This document shows, piece by piece, positions 40,101 to 49,717 of a stretch of 64,000 bases of DNA. The first letter of the stretch is position 1. Each line of letters starts with the position of its first letter. The stretch is from Alteromonas sp. 5E99-2 (GTDB lineage Bacteria > Pseudomonadota > Gammaproteobacteria > Enterobacterales > Alteromonadaceae), in contig NZ_JAFNJE010000002.1 of NCBI RefSeq assembly GCF_017368475.1, forward strand, positions 186,001 through 250,000, in the 5' to 3' direction. The notes beneath the pieces were generated by a model. The model was given only the letters and a program-made list of their open reading frames with translations, was not told the DNA's origin and did no database searches. Both the position numbers and the translations under genes were made by a program.

Positions 40101-41405
40101 ATGAAAAAAACATCTGCTTATATCGCTACATTTTTGTCCATTTGGCTTAGCAAACCGGCATTGTCCACAGAACTAAATATCGCCACTGTTAATAATGCGC
40201 ATATGATAGAAATGCAAAAATTAACACCTGAATTTGAACAGGAATACCCTGATATTAAGCTAAAATGGCATGTCTTCAACGAGGGCAGTTTACGTATGAG
40301 AGCTGTGGCTGATATTGCTTCTGGGGGAGGCAACTACGACGTAGTAACAATCGGTTTGTACGAAACCCCAATTTGGGCTAAGCGCGATTGGCTTATTCCG
40401 CTACAACTGGAAAAAAACTACGACGTAGGCGATTTATTGCCAGCTATTCGCAGTGGTTTATCATATAAAAATGACCTCTATGCCGCGCCCTTTTACGGTG
40501 AAAGCTCAATGCTAATGTACCGTAAGGATTTAATTAAAAAAGCAGGAGTTTCTTTTGATAGTAGACCTACTTGGACCGAGGTCAAAAAAGTAGCCGAAGC
40601 AATACACGACCCAACCAATGGCGTATATGGAATTTGTCTACGGGGCAAGCCAGGTTGGGGAGACAATATGGCATTAATATCGACTATTGCTAATAGCTTT
40701 GGGGGCCGCTGGTTTGATATGAGTTGGCAACCCGAAATCAATAGCAATGTATGGAACAAGGCCGTTAACTTCTATGTTGACCTACTTAATCAGTACGGTC
40801 CACCAAACCCAGCACAAAATAGCTTTCCAGAAATACTCGCGTTATCAAGAGAAGGTAAATGTGGCATGTGGGTCGATGCGTCAGTAGCGGCTTCATTCTT
40901 AACTGATCCGCAACAAAGTAAATTTGCCAATTCATGGTCATATGTTGAAGCTCCGTATCAAGAAACAACAAACGGAGCAAGTTGGCTCTGGGCGTGGTCT
41001 TTAGCTATTCCGAAAAAAGCAGCACACGTCGACGCAGCACAAACCTTTATAAACTGGGCGACGTCAAAAAATTATATACAACTAGTTGCCGCCAATAATG
41101 GGTGGGAAAACGTGCCTACAGGTACCCGTTCATCTACCTATAATACACCTGCTTATGTAAATACGGTGGGGGATTTTGCGAGTGCTGAACTGGCCGCTCT
41201 TAATAGTGCAGATCCAAATAAAAATACGCTTAAACCCTCGCCCTATTCAGGTGTTCAATTTGTGCCTATTCCCGAGTTTGTTTCTATTGCAGGCTTCACA
41301 GGGCAGCAAATAACTAAAGCGTTAGAGGGTGAAATCACTGTCGAGCAAGCCTTAGATCGGGCGCAAAAAATAGCGACACGAGAAATGCGCCGCGCAGGTT
41401 ATTAA
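40101..41405 (+). CDS. Orphan ABC-type sugar/polyol-binding protein (family 1)
   Basis: This is a periplasmic solute-binding protein of 434 residues with a signal peptide ending near PALS (residue 22). It is of the maltose-binding class, closest by pattern to the sorbitol/mannitol-binding group: DVVTIGLYETPIWAKRDWL, NGVYGICLRGKPGWGDN, and GASWLWAWSLAIPKKA near the hinge. No permease or ATPase genes accompany it. The only neighbour sharing its control region is a chemoreceptor transcribed the other way, which suggests a ligand-presenting role in chemotaxis. Confidence 0.88.
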   Translation: MKKTSAYIATFLSIWLSKPALSTELNIATVNNAHMIEMQKLTPEFEQEYPDIKLKWHVFNEGSLRMRAVADIASGGGNYDVVTIGLYETPIWAKRDWLIPLQLEKNYDVGDLLPAIRSGLSYKNDLYAAPFYGESSMLMYRKDLIKKAGVSFDSRPTWTEVKKVAEAIHDPTNGVYGICLRGKPGWGDNMALISTIANSFGGRWFDMSWQPEINSNVWNKAVNFYVDLLNQYGPPNPAQNSFPEILALSREGKCGMWVDASVAASFLTDPQQSKFANSWSYVEAPYQETTNGASWLWAWSLAIPKKAAHVDAAQTFINWATSKNYIQLVAANNGWENVPTGTRSSTYNTPAYVNTVGDFASAELAALNSADPNKNTLKPSPYSGVQFVPIPEFVSIAGFTGQQITKALEGEITVEQALDRAQKIATREMRRAGY

Positions 41406-41411
41406 CCTTGT

Positions 41412-41437
41412 GGGCTCATATACCGTGAGCCCGTTTT
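41412..41437. terminator. Rho-independent terminator between convergent genes
   Basis: The stem GGGCTCA with TGAGCCC around a 7-nt loop is followed by GTTTTG on the + strand. It closes the binding-protein gene and overlaps the last codons of the convergent hrpB. Confidence 0.7.
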
Positions 41438-43920
41438 GTTCCCATCATAGCTTTAGTTTCTGCTGGGTTTTCCGGCCAAGGGTGTTTTGGATAGCGGCCG
41501 CGCATTTCTTTTGCCAGTTCCTGATAGCTACCTTGCCAAAACGCACCTAAATCTTGGGTTGTTTGTAGTGGTCGACCTGCTGGAGACAGTAAATCCACGG
41601 TAAGTGTTAATTTGCCATTGGCTAACATAATCGGCGCCCTAACACCAAACATGGCCTGCAGCTTTACCCCGCAGCGTGCTGAAGAGTGCACTGAAAAGTG
41701 TGCCTGTTCTGTTTGAGTGTGAAGGCGGTATTCAATGGCGTGTTGGTGACCCGTTGGTCCTTTAAAAGTCAAGGGCAATTGGCTGTCGAGTACCTGTTGC
41801 TGTTGCCATGAAATCATATTATTTAGCATACGATCCCAAGGTAATGCGTGAACCTGTTTCAAGGTTTTACAGTGTGACAATGAGTGATTTAGCCACTCTT
41901 CACTGCGATCTAACAGTGTTTGATTTGAAAAGTCTTCGTTCTCAAAACCTTCCAACGTTAAATTCACCGCTATTTTAGCTCTATACAGCCATTGCTCTCC
42001 TGCTGAATCTAGCGGCAGTTCACCGGGGACATTATTTAGCGAGCCCGATTGAATTGCTTTTATCCATGCCCCAGCCCAATCGAAATCAGGTGTAATTTGT
42101 ATCGGCTTATGTAAATACTCACTTTCACCAAACTTACTAATTAACCTAGCTTCTATAGTACCTTTTTGGGGGTTAACAGAAAGTGACTGATACTCTGAAA
42201 ATAAAGTGGGAACTCGCTCTTTTAGTGTCGTTTCATCGCAAGGCAGGGCTTTAAAAGGCAATAACGAGCCAGTAGATTGATATATACCTTCTACTAACAC
42301 ACACCATTCACTGGTTAACGGGAGATTTTCGCTATTGAAACGAGGCCCAAAAGCCAGTTTGTATTGATTGCCTTTTTGTCGAAAAGCCACTCGCTCTGGA
42401 TAGGCCATAGCAAAACTTGCAGCAATATCACTAAGAGTTAAATTTTCTAATATCGCTTGGGTATTTCCATCGAATACTAACTTACAAAACCCAATACTTT
42501 TTAATAATGTCCTGCGCTGCACAGTCCCTTTTAACTGCACCCAATTAAGCAAAGAAACAACAGAATCAAGCTCAATATTCACATCATTGCCGTGTTCAAT
42601 TAAACAAGCTGCAACACAACTTGCCACTATCACTTCAGGCGAATGATGTATGGAAGCTAACAACATAGCAGCCACTCGAGGATGAAATCCAGATTGATGA
42701 GCGGCTCGTCCCGCAGAAGTCAGAACATTGTCGCAGTTCAAAAAGCCCAATAAGGACAAAATATGATATGCACGGTCAAGCTGTGCTTTATCAGGTTGGT
42801 CAATCAAGGCCAACTGGTCAAAGTGTGTTCCCCACACCAGCACATCTAATAAATGGGCCGTAATATCCACTTCTTTGATTGCTGGACGCGTAGTCCTATT
42901 TAAGCGTTCTTGACTTGACGCTGACCACAACCGATAGCAATAACCGTCGCTCAAGCGCCCTGCTCGTCCCATGCGCTGAATGGTTGAAGGCTGAGACACC
43001 ATTTTCGTAGTTAAGGCCGTCAACGCAGTTAGCGATTCAAATTTTGCTTCTTGCACTCGTCCAGAATCAATCACCACAGTTACACCTTCAATGGTTAAAC
43101 TGGTTTCAGCAATATTGGTCGCTAAAATCACACTTCGGAGGTTAGCCTGGGGTTGAATAGCAGCGGACTGTTCTTGTAACGACAAGCCCCCATGCAAAGA
43201 TAAAACAAGTACATCTTCATTCAATAGTAATCGCTGGCATTGACGAATGAACTTTGCGGAGGGCAAAAACACTAAGATATTGCCTTTGGGGTGTTGCAAT
43301 ATTGCATGGCGAACTGTGCTCACAACACGATGGCATAGGTCGTCTAATGTGCAATCACCTCTGTAAGAAACTTCCACTGGGAACATTCGCCCATCACTTG
43401 AAAGTACTTGTGCACTGGGCATTAAAGACGTCAGTGCATTAATATCCAAAGTGGCAGACATAACCAAAAGGCGTAAGTCTTCTCTCAGCTGTTGCTGGCA
43501 TTCAATGGCAAACGCTAAGCCTAAATCTGCATGTACACTGCGCTCGTGAAATTCATCAAATACGATACCATCGACGTCCGGTAATTCGGGGTCGTCTTGC
43601 AACATCCGAGTTAATACACCTTCGGTCACTATGGTTAACCGTGTAGAGGACGAAACATTAGACTCGCCGCGCATACGGAAACCAATAGTTTTGCCTAAAG
43701 GCTCATTTAATTGCTTTGCAAGAAACTGGGATAAATGTTTTACCACCACTCGCCTTGGCTGAAGTAGTAAAAAACGCTTATTAGGAAATTGCTTTAACAA
43801 CGCCAGAGGTACACGTGTTGATTTACCAGCACCTGGCGGCGCACTCAAAACGATATCTTTATGCTTAAATGCTTCACATAATTGAGGGCAAATATCATCA
43901 ACAGGGAAGTGTAACGTCAC
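41416..43920 (-). CDS. hrpB: ATP-dependent helicase HrpB
   Basis: This is a DEAH-family (DExH) helicase of 834 residues. Walker A is at 27-35 (APPGAGKST) and the Walker B box reads DEFH at 122-125, the form typical of HrpB. The arginine-finger motif is QRMGRAGR. Helicase-associated and HrpB-specific C-terminal domains follow (through PAGRPLQTTQDLGAFW near the end). HrpB is widespread in gammaproteobacteria, but its substrate, probably RNA, is not settled. It is monocistronic. Confidence 0.95.
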   Translation of the reverse strand: MTLHFPVDDICPQLCEAFKHKDIVLSAPPGAGKSTRVPLALLKQFPNKRFLLLQPRRVVVKHLSQFLAKQLNEPLGKTIGFRMRGESNVSSSTRLTIVTEGVLTRMLQDDPELPDVDGIVFDEFHERSVHADLGLAFAIECQQQLREDLRLLVMSATLDINALTSLMPSAQVLSSDGRMFPVEVSYRGDCTLDDLCHRVVSTVRHAILQHPKGNILVFLPSAKFIRQCQRLLLNEDVLVLSLHGGLSLQEQSAAIQPQANLRSVILATNIAETSLTIEGVTVVIDSGRVQEAKFESLTALTALTTKMVSQPSTIQRMGRAGRLSDGYCYRLWSASSQERLNRTTRPAIKEVDITAHLLDVLVWGTHFDQLALIDQPDKAQLDRAYHILSLLGFLNCDNVLTSAGRAAHQSGFHPRVAAMLLASIHHSPEVIVASCVAACLIEHGNDVNIELDSVVSLLNWVQLKGTVQRRTLLKSIGFCKLVFDGNTQAILENLTLSDIAASFAMAYPERVAFRQKGNQYKLAFGPRFNSENLPLTSEWCVLVEGIYQSTGSLLPFKALPCDETTLKERVPTLFSEYQSLSVNPQKGTIEARLISKFGESEYLHKPIQITPDFDWAGAWIKAIQSGSLNNVPGELPLDSAGEQWLYRAKIAVNLTLEGFENEDFSNQTLLDRSEEWLNHSLSHCKTLKQVHALPWDRMLNNMISWQQQQVLDSQLPLTFKGPTGHQHAIEYRLHTQTEQAHFSVHSSARCGVKLQAMFGVRAPIMLANGKLTLTVDLLSPAGRPLQTTQDLGAFWQGSYQELAKEMRGRYPKHPWPENPAETKAMMGTKRAHGI

Positions 43921-44155
43921 TACTATATTCTTGCGTAGAGTTATTCATTACAAGGAGTTTAGCATTCTCTTGTACGAGATTCAGTTTGGCATTTCTGCGT
44001 TTTTTACATAGTTTTGACACCGACCTACCGAAAATTTCCATTAAAAAGCGAGATCATGACCAAAATCGCTAATTTCAGTGTTAATCAGCTTTACATTACC
44101 GCTGTCAGGCGTTAAAAAGACAGACCGTAAAATAAAACACGAATTGCTTTTTTGC

Positions 44156-45010
44156 ATGTCACAAACTTACCGCCTTGTTATTGATTGCCCAGACCAAATT
44201 GGTCTTGTGGCTCACGTTTCTCAATTTTTAGCTCAGCATAACGCTTCCATCATTGAAGCGAGCCATCACACCGACTTAAAAACCGGTCAATTTTTTATGC
44301 GCCACGAAATTAACGCCGATGGTTTAGCATTAAATTACGAACAGTTTGTCGAAGCCTTTGCTGTTGTCGCAAATAAATACAACATGCAATGGAAAATTTC
44401 TGATTCAGGTAACAAACCCAAAGTTGCCCTACTCGCTAGTTTAGAATCTCATTGCTTGGTAGACATTCTTCATCGCTGGCATACCGGAGAGTTGAACTGC
44501 GACATCCCCTGCATTATTGGTAACCACCCGCAAATGAAACAATTTGCCGATTGGTACAAGGTGCCGTTTCATTGGGTCGACTTCAAATCTTTAGGTAAAG
44601 AGGCGGCTTTCCAACAAATTGAAACCTTAATTGAAGAATACAAGGTTGATTTAACGGTACTCGCTCGGTTTATGCAAATTCTGCCTGATTCTCTGTGCAG
44701 TAAATTTGCGGGTAAAATTATAAACATTCATCATAGTTTTTTGCCCTCATTTGCTGGAGCAAAACCCTATCAACAGGCCTATGATAGAGGTGTTAAATTG
44801 ATTGGTGCAACCTGCCATTATGTGACTGCCGATCTAGACGAAGGCCCTATTATTGAGCAAAGCGTTAAACGCATTAGCCACAATGACAATGCGGCAGACA
44901 TGGTACGCAAAGGAAAAGACTGTGAAGTTAACGCCCTTGCTCATGGTGTTCGTTATCACTTAGAAGACCGCGTTATTATTCATAAAAATAAAACCGTTGT
45001 ATTTGCGTAA
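44156..45010 (+). CDS. purU: Formyltetrahydrofolate deformylase
   Basis: This enzyme hydrolyses 10-formyl-THF to formate plus THF, feeding purine synthesis and balancing one-carbon units. The protein has 284 residues from ATG 44156 (MSQTYRLVIDCPDQIGLVA); an earlier in-frame start would add 26 unrelated residues. It has an N-terminal ACT domain (about 5-85) and a formyltransferase-fold domain. Catalytic Asn, His and Asp lie in IINIHHSFLPSF and VTADLDEGPIIEQ, with GAKPYQQAYDRGVKLIGAT between them. The family match is clear along the whole length. Confidence 0.95.
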   Translation: MSQTYRLVIDCPDQIGLVAHVSQFLAQHNASIIEASHHTDLKTGQFFMRHEINADGLALNYEQFVEAFAVVANKYNMQWKISDSGNKPKVALLASLESHCLVDILHRWHTGELNCDIPCIIGNHPQMKQFADWYKVPFHWVDFKSLGKEAAFQQIETLIEEYKVDLTVLARFMQILPDSLCSKFAGKIINIHHSFLPSFAGAKPYQQAYDRGVKLIGATCHYVTADLDEGPIIEQSVKRISHNDNAADMVRKGKDCEVNALAHGVRYHLEDRVIIHKNKTVVFA

Positions 45011-45204
45011 AATCACCTATCGCTTTGTTCTCTTTAACAAATAGGGCAAAGCAATTGGCGTTCGTTGTTTTCTAGATTGAGGCAGCTACAAAACCGGAAA
45101 AGTCGGAATTATAAATATAAGTGAGTTCTTGCAACACTTAAGGTAATTATTGAATAGGTTTAGAGGCTCATTTATTCTAATTATCTATCAAGGAGAGAGG
45201 CCAT

Positions 45205-45729
45205 ATGGAAATGAAGTACGTTACCTTTTATCAGCTTATCATCATCTTTTTAGTTTGCCTGTGTTGCATTCCAAATTCATTTGCAGCGTCATGCCAAAAA
45301 GAGAAAGAAAAAGCTGATTATTGGAATAACCTTATGCGTCAAGATAAAGTAACTGAACGGCGCAGGGAACGACATAGAGAAGCCAAACAAACCTACCTAC
45401 ACTGTTTAAATTCAGCCAAAAAATCATCATCGCCTAAAAAAAACAACCTTGTAGTGGCCAAATCCACTGTTAATTCTGAGTCGAAAAAGAAGAAGAAACA
45501 AAAACGCTACACTATCACTCAAGATATCAAGGTAAGTAGCTATCACAATTTCAAAGGCAATAAGCGGATTGCGTGGGAGAGTTTTTTCCAAGAATCGCCT
45601 GAATGTATCCACAATACGACCAATGAAAAAACCTTTGTGAAATGTGCAGAAGAACGCAAAGTTGCGTTAAGTTATTTCAATGCTCGTTGGAGCGATTCAC
45701 AGCAAAAACTGATAACGTTAATAGAATAG
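45205..45729 (+). CDS. Small secreted basic protein of unknown function
   Basis: The protein has 174 residues with a signal peptide (about 1-27, ending FAAS) and a strong ribosome-binding site (AAGGAG). The mature chain is very rich in Lys, Arg and Glu, with a low-complexity basic centre (about 70-100, including SKKKKKQKR) and four cysteines (ASCQKE, LHCLN, PECIH, VKCAE) that could form two disulfides. I do not recognise a family. The basic centre could bind anionic polymers such as lipopolysaccharide or nucleic acid, but that is only inference. Confidence 0.6.
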   Translation: MEMKYVTFYQLIIIFLVCLCCIPNSFAASCQKEKEKADYWNNLMRQDKVTERRRERHREAKQTYLHCLNSAKKSSSPKKNNLVVAKSTVNSESKKKKKQKRYTITQDIKVSSYHNFKGNKRIAWESFFQESPECIHNTTNEKTFVKCAEERKVALSYFNARWSDSQQKLITLIE

Positions 45730-45758
45730 CCGATAGTCATTCATTGCATTTAAACCCA

Positions 45759-46439
45759 TTAACCTTTCATCAAATGTTCCAATAATTGCTTCAACGTACG
45801 GACTTCTATCGTAGGCGTTATTTCCTCTGAACATGTAACATCATTGTGATTTAACCAACAAGTATCAAACCCAAAGTTGTTACCACCCAGAATGTCCGAA
45901 GCTAGAGTATCACCAACCATAAGCGTTTTGTTTTTATCCGGCGATCCCATTTCTTCATACGCATATTGAAAAATAGTGTTATGGGGTTTCGCTACGCCTA
46001 CTAGCTCAGAAATAACCAACAAAGGGAAGTAGGTATCTAATTCGGTACGGGCCAACCTGAGCTGTTGCAACCGGGCAAACCCATTCGTAATAATCCCCAT
46101 GTTAACGTTATTCTGATGAAGAAAAGCAATCAGCTCTCGCGCTCCCGGCAACGGCGTTGATATGTTCAACATAGAGTCTAAAAAATCCGCATTCAATTGC
46201 TTGGTGCTTATATTAAGTTTCTTGCTCCAATATTCAAAGCGGCGCGTTTGTAATTCTTCAGCGTTAATTTGATGGTTTTGATATTCAATCCATAACGGCT
46301 TATTTAAGTTTTGGTATTGTTCAAAATCCTGTTCGTTAAAGCCAATACCGTACTGGGCAAACATGTGTTTTAACCCAGATAAATTGTCAAAATGAAAAAG
46401 CGTTTCATCCGCATCAAATAAAACCCATTGGTATTTCAT
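45759..46439 (-). CDS. yjjG: YjjG-family pyrimidine 5-prime-nucleotidase (HAD superfamily)
   Basis: This is a HAD-like phosphatase of 226 residues. Motif I is LFDADETLFHFD (nucleophile Asp9), motif II is GIITNGFARLQQLRL, and motif IV is LMVGDTLASDILGGNNFG. The cap domain between residues 15 and 85 is the helical C1 type. The Phe-Asp-Ala-Asp-Glu start is typical of YjjG, which removes phosphate from dUMP, UMP and modified pyrimidine nucleotides, acting in nucleotide-pool cleaning. It is monocistronic. Confidence 0.9.
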   Translation of the reverse strand: MKYQWVLFDADETLFHFDNLSGLKHMFAQYGIGFNEQDFEQYQNLNKPLWIEYQNHQINAEELQTRRFEYWSKKLNISTKQLNADFLDSMLNISTPLPGARELIAFLHQNNVNMGIITNGFARLQQLRLARTELDTYFPLLVISELVGVAKPHNTIFQYAYEEMGSPDKNKTLMVGDTLASDILGGNNFGFDTCWLNHNDVTCSEEITPTIEVRTLKQLLEHLMKG

Positions 46440-46605
46440 TGTGTTTTTTGTTCCAAAATTACTAATCTTGACTTTAGTTCTTACTCCAAGAAATACTCTT
46501 TTTAAGTAACTAAATATTGCGTCCGACTTTTTTAAATTAAGAAGCTTAAAATTGTCGTTGCTAACCTTTAAAAGCTTAGTCTGATATAAACCGTCTTACA
46601 CCCAA

Positions 46606-48528
46606 TCAATCAAGACCAAAGTTTTCATGTGTAGATGATAAATTCTGATTGTAAGCTGGATCGGCATTTAAAAGATCACCCCACGTTTCTTTCATATAGT
46701 CACATTCTTTATTAAAGCGACTTATCTTTTCCGGGGTATCTTCTTCTCCACGACTGATAGATTCATGATGATAAAGCTCTGCCCAAGGCGTAAATAAATT
46801 TCTATAACCCGCAGCATGTACTTTTAAACAAAAGTCTACATCATTAAATGCTACGGTTAGATCTCGCTCATTTAAACCGCCCACCTCTTCAAAAATAGAT
46901 TTCCGCACCACTAAACAAGCTCCAGTCACTGCAGACATGTTTTGAACTAACTGTAAACGGGTAAAGTAACCGGGTTCACTTCTGTGAAAATATTTGTGAG
47001 AATGCCCAGCCACACCACCAATACCAAGAATAACACCTGCGTGCTGTATCGTATTATTCGGATAGTAAAGCTTAGCTCCAACACAACCTATTTCCGTTCT
47101 TAGTGCATGAGACACCATCTCGCTAAGCCATTCGCGGTTGATAACTTCAATGTCATTGTTAATCAGCCCCACAACCTCGCCTCGAGCCTGTGAAACAGCA
47201 AAGTTGTTAATAGCAGAATAATTAAAAGGTTTATTCCATTTTAGTAATCTGAAATTATCTTTTTCATTCGAGTATTCAGAAAACAACGATAAGGTTTTTG
47301 GGCAGGTAGTTTGGTTATCCACAACAATAATCTCTATATTGCTGTACGACGTTCTAAGGTATATAGATTCTAAGCATTGCTTGAGGATGTCATAACCATC
47401 TCTAGTGGGAATAATTAAGCTAACCAGAGGAAGCGCTTTAGGTAAACGCCAATTCACTTTGTATGTGTTCGGGTACGTACCCATCTCTACTCTAGCATCT
47501 TTATGATACTCGGAAATGAAGTTGTTAATGGCTTCAATTCCCGCATCAGTGGTGTAGGGTTTCGCAGAAGCGTCAGACGCAGTGGAATTTTCAATAACTC
47601 GCCAATGATAAAGAATATAAGGAAGATGAACAATTTGTTCACGACTAAGTGAAGCCGTCGCCCTTAATAATAAATCATGATCCTGAGCGCCCTCCACTCC
47701 AAGCCTAAATCCTCCAATCTCCTTCAACAAACTGGTTTTGTATACAACTGGATGACAAATGTAATTTTGGCTCAATAGTAAATCTAGGTTCCAGTCAGGT
47801 TTAAAGTGTGGCTGACGTCTATTGCCATGTTCATCTATTTTGTCTTCATCACCATAAAACATCTCTGCTTTTGGATTGTCAGATATTGCCTGTGTAAAAA
47901 ATGACAAGGTATGCTGTGGTAGAGTATCGTCATGGTCTAGCAATAAAACATAGTCATTACTGACCATACCTAAAGCTTCATTGCTTGATTTGGAAATATG
48001 TCCGTTTTGTTTAAGAAATTTGACTTTGATATTCGAGTACTTTTCTTGATATGACTTCAATACATCAATGGTTTGGCTATTGGTTGAAGCATCATCTACG
48101 ATACATAGTTCCCACTTGCTATGGGTTTGATTTATGACTGAATCAATACACTCTTTTAAGTAAATAGGGTCGGTATTATATGTTGGCAAAACAATAGAAT
48201 ATGCGACATCAGATTGCTCGGAGTTAAACGACTGCTGCATTTCTTGTATTGCTAACGGTTCATCATGTTTCACCCAAAATGGATAGCTTTTCTCTATCAC
48301 GCCACTACTAAATATTTTATTGTATTCCTCGTAAACAGTATCAATACGGGCCCCTCCATTTAGTTTGAAGTGCGCTGACAGGTATTTTTCTAGATTGTCT
48401 ACGTGATTGAGGTGTACCGCTAATTGCTGCTTCATATACCTCATTGCAATAAATGAAGGTACTTTCGAAACCATAAAGCTATTCATGGTGAACTCTGTTT
48501 CAGTCTCACAGGGATCAAACCTAAGCAT
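46606..48528 (-). CDS. Glycosyltransferase with two GT2 domains
   Basis: The protein has 640 residues from the first ATG. Two GT-A fold family-2 domains are visible: the first at about 108-280 (YSIVLPTYNTDPIYLKE, then LLDHDDTL as the metal-binding motif and a DxD-like YGDEDKID) and the second at about 368-600 (PLVSLIIPTRDGYDILK, then INNDIEV, and EVGGLNERDLTVAFNDVDFCLK with the catalytic ED-like region). It would build a repeating sugar chain, such as O-antigen or capsule. It is isolated from other polysaccharide genes. The open frame continues upstream for 121 more codons without ATG, GTG or TTG; see the next entry. Confidence 0.85.
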   Translation of the reverse strand: MLRFDPCETETEFTMNSFMVSKVPSFIAMRYMKQQLAVHLNHVDNLEKYLSAHFKLNGGARIDTVYEEYNKIFSSGVIEKSYPFWVKHDEPLAIQEMQQSFNSEQSDVAYSIVLPTYNTDPIYLKECIDSVINQTHSKWELCIVDDASTNSQTIDVLKSYQEKYSNIKVKFLKQNGHISKSSNEALGMVSNDYVLLLDHDDTLPQHTLSFFTQAISDNPKAEMFYGDEDKIDEHGNRRQPHFKPDWNLDLLLSQNYICHPVVYKTSLLKEIGGFRLGVEGAQDHDLLLRATASLSREQIVHLPYILYHWRVIENSTASDASAKPYTTDAGIEAINNFISEYHKDARVEMGTYPNTYKVNWRLPKALPLVSLIIPTRDGYDILKQCLESIYLRTSYSNIEIIVVDNQTTCPKTLSLFSEYSNEKDNFRLLKWNKPFNYSAINNFAVSQARGEVVGLINNDIEVINREWLSEMVSHALRTEIGCVGAKLYYPNNTIQHAGVILGIGGVAGHSHKYFHRSEPGYFTRLQLVQNMSAVTGACLVVRKSIFEEVGGLNERDLTVAFNDVDFCLKVHAAGYRNLFTPWAELYHHESISRGEEDTPEKISRFNKECDYMKETWGDLLNADPAYNQNLSSTHENFGLD

Positions 48529-48891
48529 AGCGTTTGGTTTATCTAGATAGAAAAGCCTGTTTACAAACTTGGTACTGTGCCAAGGTACATCAACGCAAGT
48601 TAACTCTCCTTTTTGTAAATTGGAGTAAAGCTTAGCTACATGCGTCTGGTGATTAACTTCGTTTATCTTTATTCGTAAAAGATACCAGCCTTTGTTAAAG
48701 CGCCGTTTAGGAAAACGCCTTGCAGGATGAATAATAAACTGTGGGTCTTCGCCCGTGGATAACCAGCTAGAGTCAATGTTTTTTAGAGTGACTTTTTCTA
48801 ATTGGTTATGGGGAACAATGATTAGCTTTTTCGCCAGCCGGTATGCTAGGCGTTTTAAGTTAGCTGGTTTGAGTATTTTTAATAAGAAAAT
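48529..48891 (-). other. In-frame N-terminal extension of the glycosyltransferase lacking a canonical start
   Basis: Reading backward from 48528 in the same frame, 121 codons stay open to an ATT at 48889-48891. A stop codon follows at 48907-48909. The encoded text is protein-like (FLLKILKPANLKRLAYRL, then KKLIIVPHNQLEKV and KGWYLLRIKINEVNH) and resembles the N-terminal domain that precedes GT2 domains in long sugar transferases. No ATG, GTG or TTG occurs in frame. AAGG at 48901-48904 sits 9 nt before the ATT, a good Shine-Dalgarno distance. Either the ATT initiates, or the original start was mutated (the codon TTA lies two codons upstream of the ATT). Confidence 0.6.
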
Positions 48892-48986
48892 GCGTAAACA
48901 CCTTATTTATAGGTAATGCTGGACTGTTTTTTACTGAGTTAATTTCGTTACCGTTTATTTAAAACTGAGAAATCACACTAGTAACG

Positions 48987-49020
48987 TGGATTATAAGGCA
49001 TATTAACGCTATCGACTAGC
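48987..49020 (-). promoter_or_regulatory. Promoter copy A, before the glycosyltransferase
   Basis: On the minus strand TAGTCG (49012-49017), a 17-bp spacer and a perfect TATAAT (48989-48994) form a promoter pointing at the glycosyltransferase, with a start near 48982 and a leader of about 91 nt to the ATT codon. The 34-bp block is nearly identical (30 of 34) to the promoter before asd. Confidence 0.6.
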
Positions 49021-49113
49021 CTATGTATTTTAGAATCATCTTTAAAAAAGAAGAGAAGATAATCACTCGCTTCTCTCGTTTATATTCGAATTAAAACCTT
49101 TGAATAACCAGCG

Positions 49114-49650
49114 TCATTTCCCATCGAATGTAGATGGTTCAATTCCAGGAGGGTTATTGTCTGTGTCGTAGATTAACTTCCATTCGCCTTCTGCATTTTT
49201 GTACCACACCAATGCTACTCCACCAGTGATCACTGGCATATCGGCAGGCGATTCTGCGTTTGGTTGCAAATAATATTCACCTAGTTGCAGAACCATACGC
49301 CCATCGTGAAACATCCCCTTTTCTTTAAATAGAAGATTACCTTTGAAGAAGGGAAATGCCTCTGTGTACCATGCTCGGACAGTTGGCACACCGTACATGA
49401 TAGAAGACTCCGCAGGCGCATAAATGTGGTCATCATGATAGAGATCGAAGAGCGCATCTGCGTCCTTCGCATTGAATGCTGTCAACCATAAGTCGAGGCG
49501 ATCACGGATTTCTTCCAGCACAGCAGGGTCACCACGTACACCATCAGAAAAATCTGTATCGACTTCAGCTAGCGCAGGCACCGCAAAGCTCATAGCTGAT
49601 ACAAAAGAACATATAAAAACAATTTTCGCTAAGGTTTTTCCTAGTTTCAT
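49114..49650 (-). CDS. Secreted SnoaL/DUF4440-type NTF2-like protein
   Basis: The protein has 178 residues with a signal peptide (about 1-28, ending PALAE). The mature part is an NTF2-like fold: the helix LDLWLTAFNAKDADALFDLYHDDHIY in two parts, then strands with MYGVPTVRAWYTEAF and a terminal GGVALVWYKNAEGEWKLIYDTDN. This is the pattern of DUF4440/SgcJ-type proteins, some of which are ketosteroid-isomerase-like enzymes while others only bind ligands. The catalytic role is unknown. It sits between asd and the glycosyltransferase on the same strand, 67 nt after asd. Confidence 0.8.
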   Translation of the reverse strand: MKLGKTLAKIVFICSFVSAMSFAVPALAEVDTDFSDGVRGDPAVLEEIRDRLDLWLTAFNAKDADALFDLYHDDHIYAPAESSIMYGVPTVRAWYTEAFPFFKGNLLFKEKGMFHDGRMVLQLGEYYLQPNAESPADMPVITGGVALVWYKNAEGEWKLIYDTDNNPPGIEPSTFDGK

Positions 49651-49717
49651 TCTTTTGATTCCGTTTATGGAGGTAAAAAAATTTAGGCCGCTATTTCACG
49701 GCCATTAAGTGTCGCAA

